47,793 nucleotides of DNA from Mycobacterium sp. AZCC_0083 (GCF_014202335.1 NZ_JACHGP010000001.1:1-47793); one strand, 5' to 3'. Positions 6,610 through 29,543 are shown, counted from the first letter of the stretch. Numbers and translations: made by a program. Notes: generated from the sequence alone by a model not told the origin.

Positions 6610-9594
6610 TCAGTCATCACCGGCCGCATCGACCAGCTCGGCCCGCACCGCCGCGGTGAGCCGTTTGTAGCGGTTCGTATCCTCGTCGAGGTACCAGGCG
6701 TTACGCGACGGCTTCGGGATGCCCTCGGCCTCGAGCGGACCGAGCAGCGGGCGGTAGGACGCGCTGAGCTTCATGTCGGGCACCACGTGGATGAAGTCCG
6801 GCGCAACACCAACGGCGAGCCCGGCCAGCGCCTCGTTCAGGTCGGCCGTCGGCACGCTGCCACCGGGAGCGAGCGTCAACGCCGTGACCGCGAATAGCGA
6901 CCCGTCGACCTCGACCCGGTAGGTGACCGACAGATCCACGGCACCGACTCGTCCCGCGGCGTCGTTCACCGCCGCGGCGAAGACGGGTCCGTGGGCGGTG
7001 CGAATGACCGAACCGCGGTTGTCGACGAGCCAGAAGTCGCCGTCATCGTCCTTGCGGAACAGGTACTCCGTCGACACCCAGGTGTCCGCTGGCGCGAACA
7101 CACCCCGCTTGACCGACGCGGTCGGATCGATCGGGCCGCGCGGATGGGCCAGCAGCACGCCGACCTCGCCTGCCTGCGCCAGTCGCACGAATCCGCGGTC
7201 GTCCTCCAGGATCAAGTCGTCGTCGACGTCATAGGCGGCGAGCTCGACGTGGCCGCCGCCGGGCAGTGGGCGCCCCTCGCTGCCGATCTTGGCCCCAGAC
7301 ACGTTGGCCAGAACGGCCTGCCCGTCGGTGGTGGCGAAGAACTCGACGATGTGCGCGGGCGCGAACTCCTCCTCGACGCGCTTCCACAGCCCGGTGGGCA
7401 TGCCGGAACCGATGAACAACCGGACAGGGTGGTTGCCGTTGGGGCCAAAGGACGGATCGCGTTGGAATTCCCCCAAGACGTCACGCAGCATTGCCCACGT
7501 GTAGGACACGACGGTGACGCCGTACTGGCGCAGTTCGTGGACGAACCGCTCGGGACGCAGGCCCCGCGACAGCGCGATGCGGGTGCCGCCGACCACGGCG
7601 CCGCCAAGGCTGACCAGCAAGCCGGATTGGTGATGCAGCGGGGTGAGGCAGTAGACCGTGTCGCTGCGGCCGAGGTTGGCCGCCGAGGCCGTGCCGAACG
7701 CGGACAGCGCCCACCGGAAGTTGGTGATCTGACGGGCGACGAGCTCACCGTTGACGGTGGCGAAGGCGATGTACGCCAGATCCTTGGCGTATCCGGGATT
7801 GGGCCGGTACCAACCCGGCAGCTCGACCACGTCGGGGTCGATCTGCTCCATGTCGGTGACGTCGGCGTCCTCGGGCAGGTTCAGCGCGCGCGTCTCACCG
7901 CCGCCGAGCGCCAGTACGCGCAGAGGCAGTTGCCTTGCCGCCTCGAGATTGCCGGGGTCGGCGATGACGTCGGACACCGCGCCGATGCGCGCGGCCTCGG
8001 AGAGATCTCCGTCGGGCGGCATGAGGACGGCCACCGCGCCGAGACGCGAGAGCGCCGCAATGGCGACCAGGGCACTCGGCCGCGTCTCCATCAGGACGCC
8101 GACGTGAGCGCCTTGGCGCACGCCGACCCCGATCAGGCCACGGACGACGTTGTTGATGCGGCGATCGACCGCCTCATAGGTGTGCACCCGGCCGTCGAAC
8201 AGCAGGAACTCGCCGTCCGGCGCCCCGCGGGCCTGCTCGGACAGGATCCGGCCCAACGAGATGCGGGTGTGATCGTTGATCTGGCCGAGACGCGCCAGCC
8301 TGGGCAGGGTGCGCGCGGTCTCGACGACCAGCGCGCGAGCCGACTTGTTGGCCGCCACCAACGCGTCGGCCGCCGCGCGGGCCAGGCTGAACGTCATCTC
8401 GGTCGCGGCGGCAGCACCGTGCGCCACCCGCGACGCAAGGGGTACGCCGCTCTCGTTGTGCTCGGCGGGCTGAAGCGCCATCGGGACCACGTGTTCGGGC
8501 ATCTCGCCGTCGCCAGAAAGCCACTTCACCCAATTCGCGACCGTCGGCCACGTCTCGTTGGCCGCCCTCGAGCCCACCACGAGGCCGAAATGCCCAGCGC
8601 GGATGAGGTATTCGTAGACATCCGCCTGCGGAGCGGCGCGCTTGATGCCGCGCACCGATGCCGGCTGGCCGATGTCGTCGACCTCGCCGACCACCGCCAA
8701 CACGGGGCAGTCGATGTCGCTGAGCGTGACCAGGTCACCGCGAATGCTGAATCCGCCGGACATCATCCGGTTGTGGGCGATGAACTGCTTGAGCAGTTCG
8801 GCGATCGCAGGGCCCGACCAGGCGATCCAGCCGTCGTTGGACAGGAACCGCCGCTGCTGCTCCCGTGGCAGCAACGCCTCGCGGTCGTGCAGCTGGCGCA
8901 GGAAGTCCAGGCGGGACTGTGCGGTCTTGATCGGGTCGAGCATCTGGAACCCGGTGCGGGCCATCCAGCCAGGGATGTCGATGCGGCTGAACACGTGGTC
9001 GGCCATGAAGTCGGCGGCCGCGGAGCTGAAACCGGCGGGCAAGTTCATCGGGAGGCCCGCAAGGGTGTCCACCGGAGAGCCGAAAGCGATGATGCTCGCC
9101 AAGTCCTTCGAATGCCGGTACGCCGCGGTCTGGTAGGCAAACATGCCGCCCTGCGAGTAACCGGCGAGGTGTACGTCGCGATCGGTGACCGTCTTGACCG
9201 TGTCGATGGCCTCGCTCAGCGCGACGACGTGATCGGCCAGGTTGCGCTGCATACCGCCCTCGACCTGGTCGGGCGAACCGAAGTCGATGACCCACGGATC
9301 GATCCCCGCCGCATGCAGGATCCCGACGGCACCGGCGTCGCGGGTGACGTCCCACATGTCGGCCGACATCATCATCGGGTGCACCATCAGCACGGGTGGA
9401 CCAGCGGGTGGGGCGCCGGGCCTGGTGTCAGGAGGGAAGTACCGTCGCAGCCGGTACATCGGCACGGCCTCGATGATCTGGAACGGGGACGGCACCGCGC
9501 CGGTCTCCAGTCCGCCGTAGCGGAGTACTTCCAGACCGTTCTGAGCGGTTGCAACCAAACGCCCGACCGGCTTGGTGATCGCCGACAGGTCCAT
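6610..9594 (-). CDS. Lipase / acyl-CoA synthetase-like fusion (Rv1683 type)
   Basis: Predicted 994 residues. The N-terminal ~370 residues are an alpha/beta hydrolase of the PHA-synthase type with the nucleophile motif GYSQGG (145-150; Ser147 instead of the Cys of true PHA synthases). From about residue 440 the protein resembles AMP-forming acyl-CoA synthetases. Its M. tuberculosis counterpart, Rv1683, has been described in BCG as a lipid-droplet protein joining lipase and long-chain acyl-CoA synthase parts, acting in triacylglycerol turnover. Here the adenylation motifs are poor: the TSGTTG-type P-loop reads FATVNGELVARQ, and the usual TGD and C-terminal Lys motifs are not seen. ATG 9594 has an AGGGGAG a few bases upstream. 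The secreted-protein gene follows 88 bases later. Activity of the second half is uncertain. Confidence 0.9.
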   Translation of the reverse strand: MDLSAITKPVGRLVATAQNGLEVLRYGGLETGAVPSPFQIIEAVPMYRLRRYFPPDTRPGAPPAGPPVLMVHPMMMSADMWDVTRDAGAVGILHAAGIDPWVIDFGSPDQVEGGMQRNLADHVVALSEAIDTVKTVTDRDVHLAGYSQGGMFAYQTAAYRHSKDLASIIAFGSPVDTLAGLPMNLPAGFSSAAADFMADHVFSRIDIPGWMARTGFQMLDPIKTAQSRLDFLRQLHDREALLPREQQRRFLSNDGWIAWSGPAIAELLKQFIAHNRMMSGGFSIRGDLVTLSDIDCPVLAVVGEVDDIGQPASVRGIKRAAPQADVYEYLIRAGHFGLVVGSRAANETWPTVANWVKWLSGDGEMPEHVVPMALQPAEHNESGVPLASRVAHGAAAATEMTFSLARAAADALVAANKSARALVVETARTLPRLARLGQINDHTRISLGRILSEQARGAPDGEFLLFDGRVHTYEAVDRRINNVVRGLIGVGVRQGAHVGVLMETRPSALVAIAALSRLGAVAVLMPPDGDLSEAARIGAVSDVIADPGNLEAARQLPLRVLALGGGETRALNLPEDADVTDMEQIDPDVVELPGWYRPNPGYAKDLAYIAFATVNGELVARQITNFRWALSAFGTASAANLGRSDTVYCLTPLHHQSGLLVSLGGAVVGGTRIALSRGLRPERFVHELRQYGVTVVSYTWAMLRDVLGEFQRDPSFGPNGNHPVRLFIGSGMPTGLWKRVEEEFAPAHIVEFFATTDGQAVLANVSGAKIGSEGRPLPGGGHVELAAYDVDDDLILEDDRGFVRLAQAGEVGVLLAHPRGPIDPTASVKRGVFAPADTWVSTEYLFRKDDDGDFWLVDNRGSVIRTAHGPVFAAAVNDAAGRVGAVDLSVTYRVEVDGSLFAVTALTLAPGGSVPTADLNEALAGLAVGVAPDFIHVVPDMKLSASYRPLLGPLEAEGIPKPSRNAWYLDEDTNRYKRLTAAVRAELVDAAGDD

Positions 9595-9701
9595 TGGCTC
9601 CCCTTTGTGACGTCCCGAATCCCCCGATCCGCCGTCATCCTTTCATAGCAACCCTGACCTCCCGCTGGGATTGCACCGACCGTCGTCTCCACGGACGGCC
9701 C

Positions 9702-9707
9702 TATGAT
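9702..9707 (+). promoter_or_regulatory. -10 box before the ABC-F gene
   Basis: TATGAT ends nine bases before ATG 9717 in the 122-base divergent gap. No clear -35 and no Shine-Dalgarno are visible, so the mRNA may be leaderless or have a very short leader. Confidence 0.45.
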
Positions 9708-9716
9708 CAGCGGCTG

Positions 9717-12883
<3,167 letters not shown>

Positions 12884-12890
12884 TCACCTT

Positions 12891-12952
12891 CGCGAGCGCG
12901 CGCAAACTCGGGTTCAGACGCGGCGTGTTGCCCGCAAACACGCGCGCTCGCG
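12891..12952. repeat. Inverted repeat unit between argG and argH
   Basis: A perfect 12-base arm CGCGAGCGCGCG (12891-12902) and its reverse complement (12941-12952) enclose 38 bases. The unit fills most of the 82-base gap. It looks like a mycobacterial intergenic palindromic repeat rather than a terminator: no T-run is present and argH lies downstream in the same operon. Confidence 0.6.
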
Positions 12953-12959
12953 GGAAGAG

Positions 12960-14162
12960 TCATGTGTCGGCCAGGTCCCGCCTCGCGGCGATCTTGCTCG
13001 ACAGGCCGTGAATGTGCACGAAGCCCTTCGCGCTGGACTGATCGTAGGTATCGCCCTCGTCGTAGGTGGCGAGGTTGAAGTCGTACAGAGATTCCGGGCT
13101 CCGGCGCCCATTGACCGCAATGTGGCCGCCGTGCAGCACCATCCGGATCTCACCGGTGACGTGTTCCTGGGTGTGGTCCACGAACGTCTCGAGCGCCGTC
13201 TTGAGCGGCGAGTACCAGAGCCCGTCGTAGACGAGCTCACCCCACCGCTGGTCGGTGGTCCGCTTGAACCGGGCCAGTTCGCGTTCCAGCGTGACGTGCT
13301 CGAGCTCGGTGTGCGCGGTGATCAGCGCCATGGCGCCCGGCGCCTCGTAGATCTCACGGCTCTTGATGCCGACCAACCGGTCTTCGACCACGTCGAGCCT
13401 GCCGACGCCCTGCGCACCCGCGCGCCGGTTCAGTTCGACGATCGCCTCCAAAACGGACGTCGAGCGCCCATCTATTGATACCGGCACGCCCTTCTCGAAG
13501 CCGATGATGACCTCGTCGGGCGAGCTCCAATTGACCGTGGGATCCTCGGTGTAGTCGTAGACGTCCTTGGTGGGGGCGTTCCAAAGATGTTCGAGGAAAC
13601 CGGTTTCCACCGCGCGGCCCCACACGTTCTGATCGATCGAGAACGGCGACCGCTTCGTCACGTTGATCGGGATGGCGTTCTCCTCGGCGAACGCAATCGC
13701 CTTCTCCCGGGTCCACGCGTAGTCGCGAACCGGTGCGAGCACGTCCAGGTCGGGGGCCAGCGAGGCGAACCCAACCTCGAAGCGAACCTGGTCGTTGCCC
13801 TTGCCCGTGCAGCCGTGGGCCACCGTGCCGCCACCGTGCTCGCGCGCCGCCTCGACGAGGTGCTTGACGATCAGCGGCCTGCTGATCGCGGACACCAGCG
13901 GGTAGCGGTCCATGTAGAGCGCGTTCGACTTGATCGTCGGCAGGCAGTAGCCCTCGGCGAACTCGTCGCGGGCGTCGACCACGACGGCCTCGACCGCGCC
14001 GCAGTCCAGCGCACGCTGCCGGACCACCTCCATGTCTTCACCGCCCTGTCCGAGGTCGATGGCCACGGCCACGACCTCGCGACCGGTCTCCTTGCCGATC
14101 CAGCTGATCGCGACCGAGGTGTCCAGACCGCCGGAATACGCCAGGATGACGCGTTCGGACAT
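12960..14162 (-). CDS. argG: Argininosuccinate synthase
   Basis: Joins citrulline and aspartate with ATP to give argininosuccinate. The 400-residue product begins [19 protein letters not shown], where YSGGLDTS (9-16) is the N-type ATP-pyrophosphatase loop. [14 protein letters not shown] and the C-terminal region [23 protein letters not shown] and [11 protein letters not shown] are also family hallmarks. ATG 14162 has AAGGAG about eight bases upstream. The gene starts 3 bases after argR, within the arg operon. Confidence 0.97.
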   Translation of the reverse strand: MSERVILAYSGGLDTSVAISWIGKETGREVVAVAIDLGQGGEDMEVVRQRALDCGAVEAVVVDARDEFAEGYCLPTIKSNALYMDRYPLVSAISRPLIVKHLVEAAREHGGGTVAHGCTGKGNDQVRFEVGFASLAPDLDVLAPVRDYAWTREKAIAFAEENAIPINVTKRSPFSIDQNVWGRAVETGFLEHLWNAPTKDVYDYTEDPTVNWSSPDEVIIGFEKGVPVSIDGRSTSVLEAIVELNRRAGAQGVGRLDVVEDRLVGIKSREIYEAPGAMALITAHTELEHVTLERELARFKRTTDQRWGELVYDGLWYSPLKTALETFVDHTQEHVTGEIRMVLHGGHIAVNGRRSPESLYDFNLATYDEGDTYDQSSAKGFVHIHGLSSKIAARRDLADT

Positions 14163-14165
14163 GAA

Positions 14166-16805
<2,640 letters not shown>

Positions 16806-16809
<4 letters not shown>

Positions 16810-17686
16810 TTCACCACCTTCGTTCCGGAACCGTCATCGGTGAACAACTCGACGAGGACGCAGTGTTCGACGCGGCCGTCGATGACGTGTGCGCTCGGCA
16901 CACCGCCCGCCACCGCGCGCAGGCAGGCCTCGATCTTGGGCACCATGCCCGACTCGAGCGTCGGCAGCAGTTCGGTGAGCGTCGCGGCGTCGATCTCACT
17001 GACCAGCGAACCGCGGTCCGGCCAGCTGGTGTAGAGACCCTCGACGTCGGTCAGCATCAACAGCTTCTCCGCGGCCAGCGCTTCGGCCAGCGCCGCGGCC
17101 GCCGTGTCGGCGTTGATGTTGTGCACCACCCCGTCGACGTCGGGCGCGATCGTCGACACCACCGGAATACGGCCCGCGGCAATGAGATCGAGGACCGCGG
17201 TGGTGTTCACCCGCTCGACGTCGCCGACCAGGCCGATGTCGGTCGCGACACCGTCGACGTTGACACTGCGCCGGACCGCGGTGAACAGGTGCGCGTCCTC
17301 GCCCGTGATGCCGACGGCGTACGGGCCGTGCGCGTTGATCAGTCCGACGAGTTCCCTGCCCACCTGGCCGAACAGCACCATCCTCGCGACGTCGAGGACC
17401 TCGGGTGTGGTCACCCGGAATCCGCCCTTGAAATCGCCCGCGATGCCCAGCCTCTTGAGCATGGCGCTGACCTGTGGTCCGCCGCCGTGCACGACGACGG
17501 GATGGATCCCGCAGTTGCGCAGGAACACCATGTCGGCGGCGAACGCGGCCTTGAGCACGTCGTCGGTCATCGCGTTACCGCCGTACTTGACGACGACGAT
17601 CTTGCCGTGCAGAGCCTTCAGCCACGGCAGCGCCTCGGCGAGGACCTGGGCTGCGGTCACATGCTCTTCGCGCAAGCGCTCATCGG

Positions 17687-17690
<4 letters not shown>
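16806..17690 (-). CDS. argB: Acetylglutamate kinase
   Basis: Phosphorylates N-acetylglutamate, usually the arginine-inhibited step of the pathway. The 294-residue product has the amino-acid-kinase motifs VVKYGGNAM (34-42), VVVHGGGPQ (66-74), the [15 protein letters not shown] segment, and the [10 protein letters not shown] loop. GTG 17690 is fixed by the GTGA overlap with the argJ stop. It overlaps argD by the same 4-base arrangement at its 3' end. Confidence 0.97.
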
Positions 17691-21004
<3,314 letters not shown>

Positions 21005-21017
21005 CCGATCGACCCCC

Positions 21018-21052
21018 TGTCGGGAAAAGACAAAAGCATGTCGGAAACCGTC
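21018..21052. promoter_or_regulatory. Direct-repeat operator in the AraC/monooxygenase gap
   Basis: TGTCGGGAAAAGAC at 21018-21031 and TGTCGGAAACCGTC at 21039-21052 are direct repeats (TGTCGGrAAnnGnC) with a 21-base period, two helical turns. AraC-family activators commonly bind such tandem half-sites. The repeats lie close to the regulator's own start, on the far side from the operon. Confidence 0.5.
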
Positions 21053-21131
21053 AAGACCTGCGACGGCGCCCTCGACCATTCTGTTTCTACAGCGTCCTGC
21101 ACACCCAGCAGGCAAGAAGCGCGAGGAAGCC

Positions 21132-22610
21132 ATGAACGCACAACACTTCGACGTCCTGATCATCGGCGCCGGCCTATCCGGCATCGGCACGGCTTGCCAA
21201 GTGACCGCCGAGCACCCCAACAAGACCATCGCGGTGCTGGAGCGACGCGAGCGCCTCGGCGGAACCTGGGACCTGTTCCGCTACCCCGGCATCCGTTCGG
21301 ACTCCGACATGTACAGCTTCGGCTACAAGTTCCGGCCGTGGCAGGACCTGAAGGTGCTCGCCGACGGCGCGTCGATCCGCGAGTACATCGCCGACACCGC
21401 CGCGGAGTACGGCATCGACGAGAAGATCCACTACGGCCTGAAGATCGTCACCGCCGACTTCTCCACCACCGGGAGCCGCTGGACGGTGACGGCCCTGCAC
21501 GAGGCGACCGGCGAGACCCGTACCTACACCTGCGGCTTCCTGATCAGCTGCACCGGCTACTACAACTACGACGCCGGCTACCTCCCCACCTTCCCCGGCG
21601 CAGACCAGTTCGAGGGTCGGTGCATCCACCCCCAGCACTGGCCAGAGGATCTGGACTACACCGACAAGAAGGTCGTCGTGATCGGCAGCGGCGCAACGGC
21701 AGTCACCCTGGTCCCCACGATGGCCGGCGACGCCGAGCACATCACGATGCTGCAGCGTTCCCCGTCCTACATCTTCTCGGTCCCCGCCCTGGACAAGATC
21801 TCCCGGTTCCTTGGTCGATTCCTCCCCGACAAGGTGGTGTACGAGTTCGCCCGCAAGCGCAACATCGCCATCCAGCGCTACCTCTATCTGGCCTGCCGTC
21901 GCTGGCCCAGCCAGATGCGCCGATTCCTGCTCTGGCAAGTGCGGCGCCACGTCGGCCCTTCGGTCGACATGAGCCACTTCACCCCGAAGTACATGCCGTG
22001 GGACGAGCGGTTATGCGCAGTACCCGACGCCAACCTGTTCAAGGTGGTGGCCTCCGGTGAGGCGTCGATCGTGACCGATCAGATCGACACCTTCACCGCC
22101 AACGGCATCCTGCTGAAGTCCGGTCGCGAACTCGAGGCCGACATCATCGTCACCGCGACCGGGCTGGACATCCAAATGCTTGGCGGGATGGAGCTTTCGG
22201 TCGACGGTGAGCCCCGCAAGCTACACGACCAGATGACCTACAAGGGCGTGCTCGTGGAGAACATTCCCAACCTTGCCTGGGTCTTCGGCTACACGAACGC
22301 GCCATGGACCCTGAAGTCCGACATCGCCGGCGAATACCTGTGCCGACTGTTCAAGCACATGGACGACAACGGCCACACGGTGGCAACTCCGCTCGACGTC
22401 GAGGACTCCGCTATGGACATCGGCATGCTGGACCAGCTGCAGTCCGGCTACGTCCAGCGCGCCAAGAACACCATGCCGCGCCAGGGCTCCAAGAATCCCT
22501 GGAAGGTGCTCATGGACTACGGCAAGGACTCCAAGATGCTGCGCCACGACCCCGTCGACGACAACCTGCTCCAGTTCGAGACGGCCGCGCTGGACACGGT
22601 GATGGCATGA
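21132..22610 (+). CDS. Flavin-containing Baeyer-Villiger-type monooxygenase, MymA-like
   Basis: Predicted 492 residues (M. tuberculosis MymA is 495). FAD and NADPH Rossmann motifs are GAGLSG (12-17) and GSGATA (185-190). The Baeyer-Villiger fingerprint FxGxxxHxxxWP is intact: Phe160, Gly162, His166, Trp170, Pro171. It inserts oxygen into a ketone or lipid-like substrate; which one is unknown. ATG 21132 has GAGGAA just upstream. The next gene overlaps its stop by ATGA. First gene of an operon resembling mymA-lipR-sadH, with a VirS-like regulator divergent to it. Confidence 0.92.
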   Translation: MNAQHFDVLIIGAGLSGIGTACQVTAEHPNKTIAVLERRERLGGTWDLFRYPGIRSDSDMYSFGYKFRPWQDLKVLADGASIREYIADTAAEYGIDEKIHYGLKIVTADFSTTGSRWTVTALHEATGETRTYTCGFLISCTGYYNYDAGYLPTFPGADQFEGRCIHPQHWPEDLDYTDKKVVVIGSGATAVTLVPTMAGDAEHITMLQRSPSYIFSVPALDKISRFLGRFLPDKVVYEFARKRNIAIQRYLYLACRRWPSQMRRFLLWQVRRHVGPSVDMSHFTPKYMPWDERLCAVPDANLFKVVASGEASIVTDQIDTFTANGILLKSGRELEADIIVTATGLDIQMLGGMELSVDGEPRKLHDQMTYKGVLVENIPNLAWVFGYTNAPWTLKSDIAGEYLCRLFKHMDDNGHTVATPLDVEDSAMDIGMLDQLQSGYVQRAKNTMPRQGSKNPWKVLMDYGKDSKMLRHDPVDDNLLQFETAALDTVMA

Positions 22611-23530
22611 GAATCAACAAGAGAGTCGTCCGGGCCGGGCTGCGAGCCTCGCGACCACTGTTCGCATCCCACCGCATTTCGGTCCACGGCAAGCGCGCAC
22701 TCTTCGACGCATTGACGAGTGCCGCCCGCCCCCCGAAGGGGACCCGCTTCGCGCGCATCACCATCGCCGGCGTTCCGGTCGAGCGGGTACTGCCCCCGGA
22801 GGGCGGAACCAACGGAACCCTGATCTACCTGCACGGCGGCGCCTATGCGCTGGGCAGCGCCAAGGGCTACTGCGGCCTTGTCGCCCACCTGGCTACGGCG
22901 GCAGGCATGACGGCTCTGATCCCCGACTACTCGCGGGCACCGGAAGCTCGATATCCGGTCGCCCTCGAACAGATGGTCGCGATGTACTCGCGATTGCTCG
23001 AAGACGGGATCGACCCGAAAAGCACCGTCATTGCCGGTGATTCGGCGGGCGGCGGCCTGACGCTGGCGCTCGCCATGGCGCTGCGGGATCGCGGAATCGC
23101 CGCGCCCGCGGCGCTGGGCTTGATCTGCCCGTGGGCCAACCTGGCGATCGACATCGACGAATTACGACCGACATTGCGGGATCCGCTGATCCTCCCGTCG
23201 ATGACCGCTGAGTGGGCTCCGCAGTATGCGGGGACCGCCGATCCGATGTCGCCGGGCATTTCTCCGGTGTATGGGGATATGACCGGCCTTCCACCGATCG
23301 TGATTCACACCGCCGGTGACGATCCGATCCGCTGTGATGCCAGCGACATCGCCAAGGCCGTTGCCGCCGCGGGAGCCCCCGCCGTTGATCATCGAATGTT
23401 CGAAAACCTGTGGCACGTCTTCCACCTCCAGGTCAGCGTCCTTCCCGAGGCACGCGAAGCCGTCGCCGATCTCGGAGCGAAGCTCCACAACCACGTCCGC
23501 ACCAACGATATGAAAGTTGCAGTGAAATGA
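22607..23530 (+). CDS. Alpha/beta hydrolase, hormone-sensitive-lipase family (LipR-like)
   Basis: Predicted 307-residue esterase. HGG oxyanion motif at 76-78 ([13 protein letters not shown]), nucleophile Ser146 in GDSAGG, likely acid Asp239 in AGDDP, and His270 in NLWHVFH complete the triad. Length and neighbours fit LipR (Rv3084, 308 residues). An ester made by the monooxygenase upstream would be a natural substrate (inference). The ATG is inside the ATGA shared with the monooxygenase stop, so translation is coupled. The downstream gene is coupled the same way. Confidence 0.92.
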   Translation: MRINKRVVRAGLRASRPLFASHRISVHGKRALFDALTSAARPPKGTRFARITIAGVPVERVLPPEGGTNGTLIYLHGGAYALGSAKGYCGLVAHLATAAGMTALIPDYSRAPEARYPVALEQMVAMYSRLLEDGIDPKSTVIAGDSAGGGLTLALAMALRDRGIAAPAALGLICPWANLAIDIDELRPTLRDPLILPSMTAEWAPQYAGTADPMSPGISPVYGDMTGLPPIVIHTAGDDPIRCDASDIAKAVAAAGAPAVDHRMFENLWHVFHLQVSVLPEAREAVADLGAKLHNHVRTNDMKVAVK

Positions 23531-24357
23531 ACCGATTCGAAGGCAAAGTCGCTGTCATCACGGGAGCCGGATCCGGCATCGGCAGAGCCCTGGCCGTCAG
23601 TCTCGCGGCCAAGGGCGCAAGGCTCGCGCTCTCGGACATCGACACCGAAGGACTCGCCGAAACCGTCCGCCAAACCGAAGCGCTGGGCGCGACGGTGAAA
23701 TCCGACCGGCTCAACGTCGCCGAGCGGGAGGCAGTGCTGGCCTACGCCGACGCCGTCGCCACCCACTTCGGTGAGGTCCATCAGGTGTACAACAACGCAG
23801 GCATCGCCTACAACGGCGACGTGGAGAAGTCCGAGTTCAAGGACATCGAACGGGTCATCGACGTCGACTTCTGGGGCGTCGTCAATGGGACCAAAGCCTT
23901 TCTGCCGCACGTGATCGCGTCAGAGGACGGGCACATCGTCAATGTCTCCAGCTTGTTCGGGCTGATCGCCGTGCCCGGCCAAAGTGCCTACAACGCCGCA
24001 AAGTTCGCCGTGCGGGGCTTCACCGAGGCGCTACGCCAGGAGATGTTGGTCGCCGAGCACCCGGTCAAGGTGACTTGTGTGCACCCCGGCGGGATCAAGA
24101 CCGCCGTCGCACGCAATGCCACTGTCGCCGAGGGCCAGAGTGCTCAGGGCTTTGCGGAGTTCTTCGACAAGCACATGGCGATCCATACGCCGGAAATGGC
24201 CGCCGACACGATCCTCAACGCAGTCGCCAAGGGACGCGCTCGGGTGGTGGTCGGCTGGGAGGCAAAGGCCCTCGACGTCTTGGCCCGCACCATCGGTTCG
24301 GGGTATCAGCGGATCATCGCGTCAGCGGTGTCCAAGTTCTTCCCATGGGCGAAGTGA
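23527..24357 (+). CDS. Short-chain dehydrogenase (SadH-like)
   Basis: Predicted 276-residue classical SDR. Cofactor loop TGAGSGIG (12-19), NNAG (89-92), catalytic Ser142, Tyr155 and Lys159. Asp37 after the second strand (LALSDID) favours NAD. Length equals SadH of the mymA operon as I recall it. It would oxidise or reduce an alcohol/ketone before or after the monooxygenase step. The start is within ATGA shared with the esterase stop. The genes that follow sadH in the M. tuberculosis mymA operon (adhD, Rv3087, tgs4, fadD13) are absent; pheT lies convergent 4 bases away. Confidence 0.92.
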   Translation: MNRFEGKVAVITGAGSGIGRALAVSLAAKGARLALSDIDTEGLAETVRQTEALGATVKSDRLNVAEREAVLAYADAVATHFGEVHQVYNNAGIAYNGDVEKSEFKDIERVIDVDFWGVVNGTKAFLPHVIASEDGHIVNVSSLFGLIAVPGQSAYNAAKFAVRGFTEALRQEMLVAEHPVKVTCVHPGGIKTAVARNATVAEGQSAQGFAEFFDKHMAIHTPEMAADTILNAVAKGRARVVVGWEAKALDVLARTIGSGYQRIIASAVSKFFPWAK

Positions 24358-24361
24358 CGCA

Positions 24362-26859
24362 CTATTTGCGCTGCGTCGCCCCGACCCGCTCAGCCGCCAC
24401 TGCCACCGCGGCGTCACGGGCCGCGCTCGCCTCGTCCTCGGTGAGCGTCCGGTCGGGCGCCCTGAACCGCAGCGCCAGTGTCAGCGACTTGCGGCCATCG
24501 CCGATCTGCGGCCCCACGTAGACGTCGAAGAGCCGGACGTCCTCGAGCAGTTCGCCCGCACCGTCGCGGACCGCATCGACGACGGCCTGCGCAGCGACGT
24601 CGTCGGCGACGATCAGGCTGACGTCCTGGAATACCGCGGGGAACGGGGACACAGCGGGTAGCGGCAGTCGTTCCACGAGAGGCACCGCGTCGAGGTCGAG
24701 TTCCACCGCACACGTGCCCTTCGGCAGGCCGGTCCGCTCGATCACCGCAGGGTGCAACGGACCTGCATGCCCGATCACGGAATCACCGAGCAGCACCTCG
24801 GCGCAGCGACCCGGATGCCACGGCAACTCCTGGGCGGCGCGCAGGGTGAACTCGACGTTGCAGGCCCGGCCGACTATCCGGACGGCCTCGAACGCGTCGG
24901 ATGCCTCGACCGGCCGTCCCGGCCCCCAGGGTCCTGCCGGTTCGCGCATGCCCGTCAGCACCGCGGCGACGTGCACCGGTTGCCGCGGCAGGGAGTCGTC
25001 GATCGTGGCGATCTCATCGTCGGTGGGACGCCGGTCGACGGGGATCGGCTGCAGTGACCGCGTCCGCGGGGTCGCCTGAGCGATCTGCTCGATGCCGAAC
25101 AGCGCCACGTCGGTTGCACCGCGAGAGACGTTGCGCACCAACGCCTCCAGCATTCCCGGTAGCAGTGTCGTCGCCAGATGTGGCCGATCGGCCTCCAACG
25201 GATTGAGCACAGACATGGTGGATCGCCTGGAATCTTCAGGGCCGAGACCCCACAGATCGAACACCCCGGCTGGCAGGAACGGCGTTGGCAGGATCTCGAC
25301 GAACCCGTTGAGCGCCAGCGACTTCCCGATCGCGCGGCGTCGCGCCTGCGCGGCGGTGAGGCCTCGCCCTGGCGGCGCAAGCGGCAGCACCGAGGGAATC
25401 TTGTCGAGGCCCTCGAGGCGCAGCACCTCCTCGACCAGGTCGGCAGGCTGCTTGAGGTCGGGCCGCCAACTCGGCGGGGTTGCGGCGACCTGGTCGTCGG
25501 ACGTCGTGACCGTGGCGCCGATCTGGGTCAGTCGACGTTCGGTGGTGCCTGCGGGGTAGTCGATGCCCGCGGTGCGGTCCGGCAGGTCGACGGGCATGCT
25601 CACCGGCGAATGCGACCAGTCGTCCCGCGGCGGGTCGCCGCGCCAGTCGGTCAAGGTGTTCTCGACGGTTCCGCCGGTGATGTCGGCCAGTAGCGCGGCC
25701 GAACGGTCAAGTGCGGCAACCGAGATCGCCGGGTCGACGGTGCGCTCGTAGCGCCGCCCCGCTTCGCTGACCAAGCGCAGACGACGTTGCGTGCGTGACA
25801 CGGCCGCGGGGTCCCACACGGCGGCCTCGAGCAACACGTCGGTGGTGCTATCGCGAACCTCGGTGGTGCCCGCGCCCATCACGCCGCCGATGGCGGCCGT
25901 CGCAACGTCGTCGACGATCAGCACGTCACCGGGATCGAGCCGACGCTCGACGTCGTCGAGGGTGATGACCTTCTCCCCCGGCTTCGCGAAGCGCACGTCG
26001 AAGGCACCGGTGATGAGGCTGCGGTCGTGGGCGTGCAACGGATGCCCGATCTCGAGCATGACGTAGTTGGTGACGTCGACCGCCGGCGAGATGGAACGGA
26101 TTCCGCTCAGCAGCAGCCTGCGCTGCATCCACCACGGTGACACCGCAGTCGGGTCGATGCCGGTCACGGGTCGCAGACCGAACCGCAGAACACCCGTCCC
26201 CGGCTGGACGGTCACCGGCCAGGCGTCGCCGTCGGCGGGCAGCGGCGTGACATCGGCGGGATCGACGAAGTCGAGGTCGTAGGCGCATGCAATCTCGCGT
26301 GCCATTCCCCGGATCGACAGGCAGTAGCCGCGATCCGGGGTGATCGCCAGGTGGAACACCACGTCGTCGAGACCGAGCAACTCGATCGCGTCGGTACCCG
26401 GTTCGGCAGTGCCCGGCGGCAGCACCATGATCCCGGACTGGTCGGCCCCCAGATTGAGCTCGGCGGACGAGCAGATCATCCCGTCCGACAGATGGCCGTA
26501 GGTCTTGCGAGCGGCGATGGCGAAGTCACCGGGCAGCACCGTGCCGGGCAGCGCGACCACGACGAGATCGCCCACGTTGAAGTTGGTTGCTCCGCAGACG
26601 ATGTCGCGCGGCGCACCGTCGACGTTGCGCGCGCCGACGTCGACCTTGCAGGCCCTGATCGGCTTCTTGAACTCGGTGAGCTCCTCGATCTGTACGACCC
26701 TGCCGACCGTCAGCGGACCGGTTACCGGGCCGACCGGAATGATCTCCTCGACCTCGTGCCCGATGGCGATCAACGCCCGTTCGAGTTCGTCGACCGAGAC
26801 ATCCCAATCCGGTGCACCGGCTCGGACGACGTCACGGAGCCAGCTGTAGGGAACGCGCA

Positions 26860-26860
<1 letters not shown>
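24362..26860 (-). CDS. pheT: Phenylalanyl-tRNA synthetase beta subunit
   Basis: Large subunit of the (alpha-beta)2 enzyme that charges tRNA-Phe. The 832-residue product has the usual order: N-terminal tRNA-binding domain (~40-155, with KVDVGARN and [10 protein letters not shown]), the B3/B4 editing region (~210-400), B5, the catalytic-like core, and the C-terminal ferredoxin-fold anticodon-binding domain ([12 protein letters not shown]... to the end). ATG 26860 shares one base with the pheS stop (TGATG), so the two are coupled. Same order as Rv1649-Rv1650. Confidence 0.97.

Positions 26861-29543
<2,683 letters not shown>

Noticed and set aside
6991..9648. 885-codon open frame opposite the lipase/synthetase fusion
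   Set aside because: Composition (His, Arg, Val-rich, no domain) is that of an antisense shadow of a high-GC gene; the minus-strand frame has clear family motifs.
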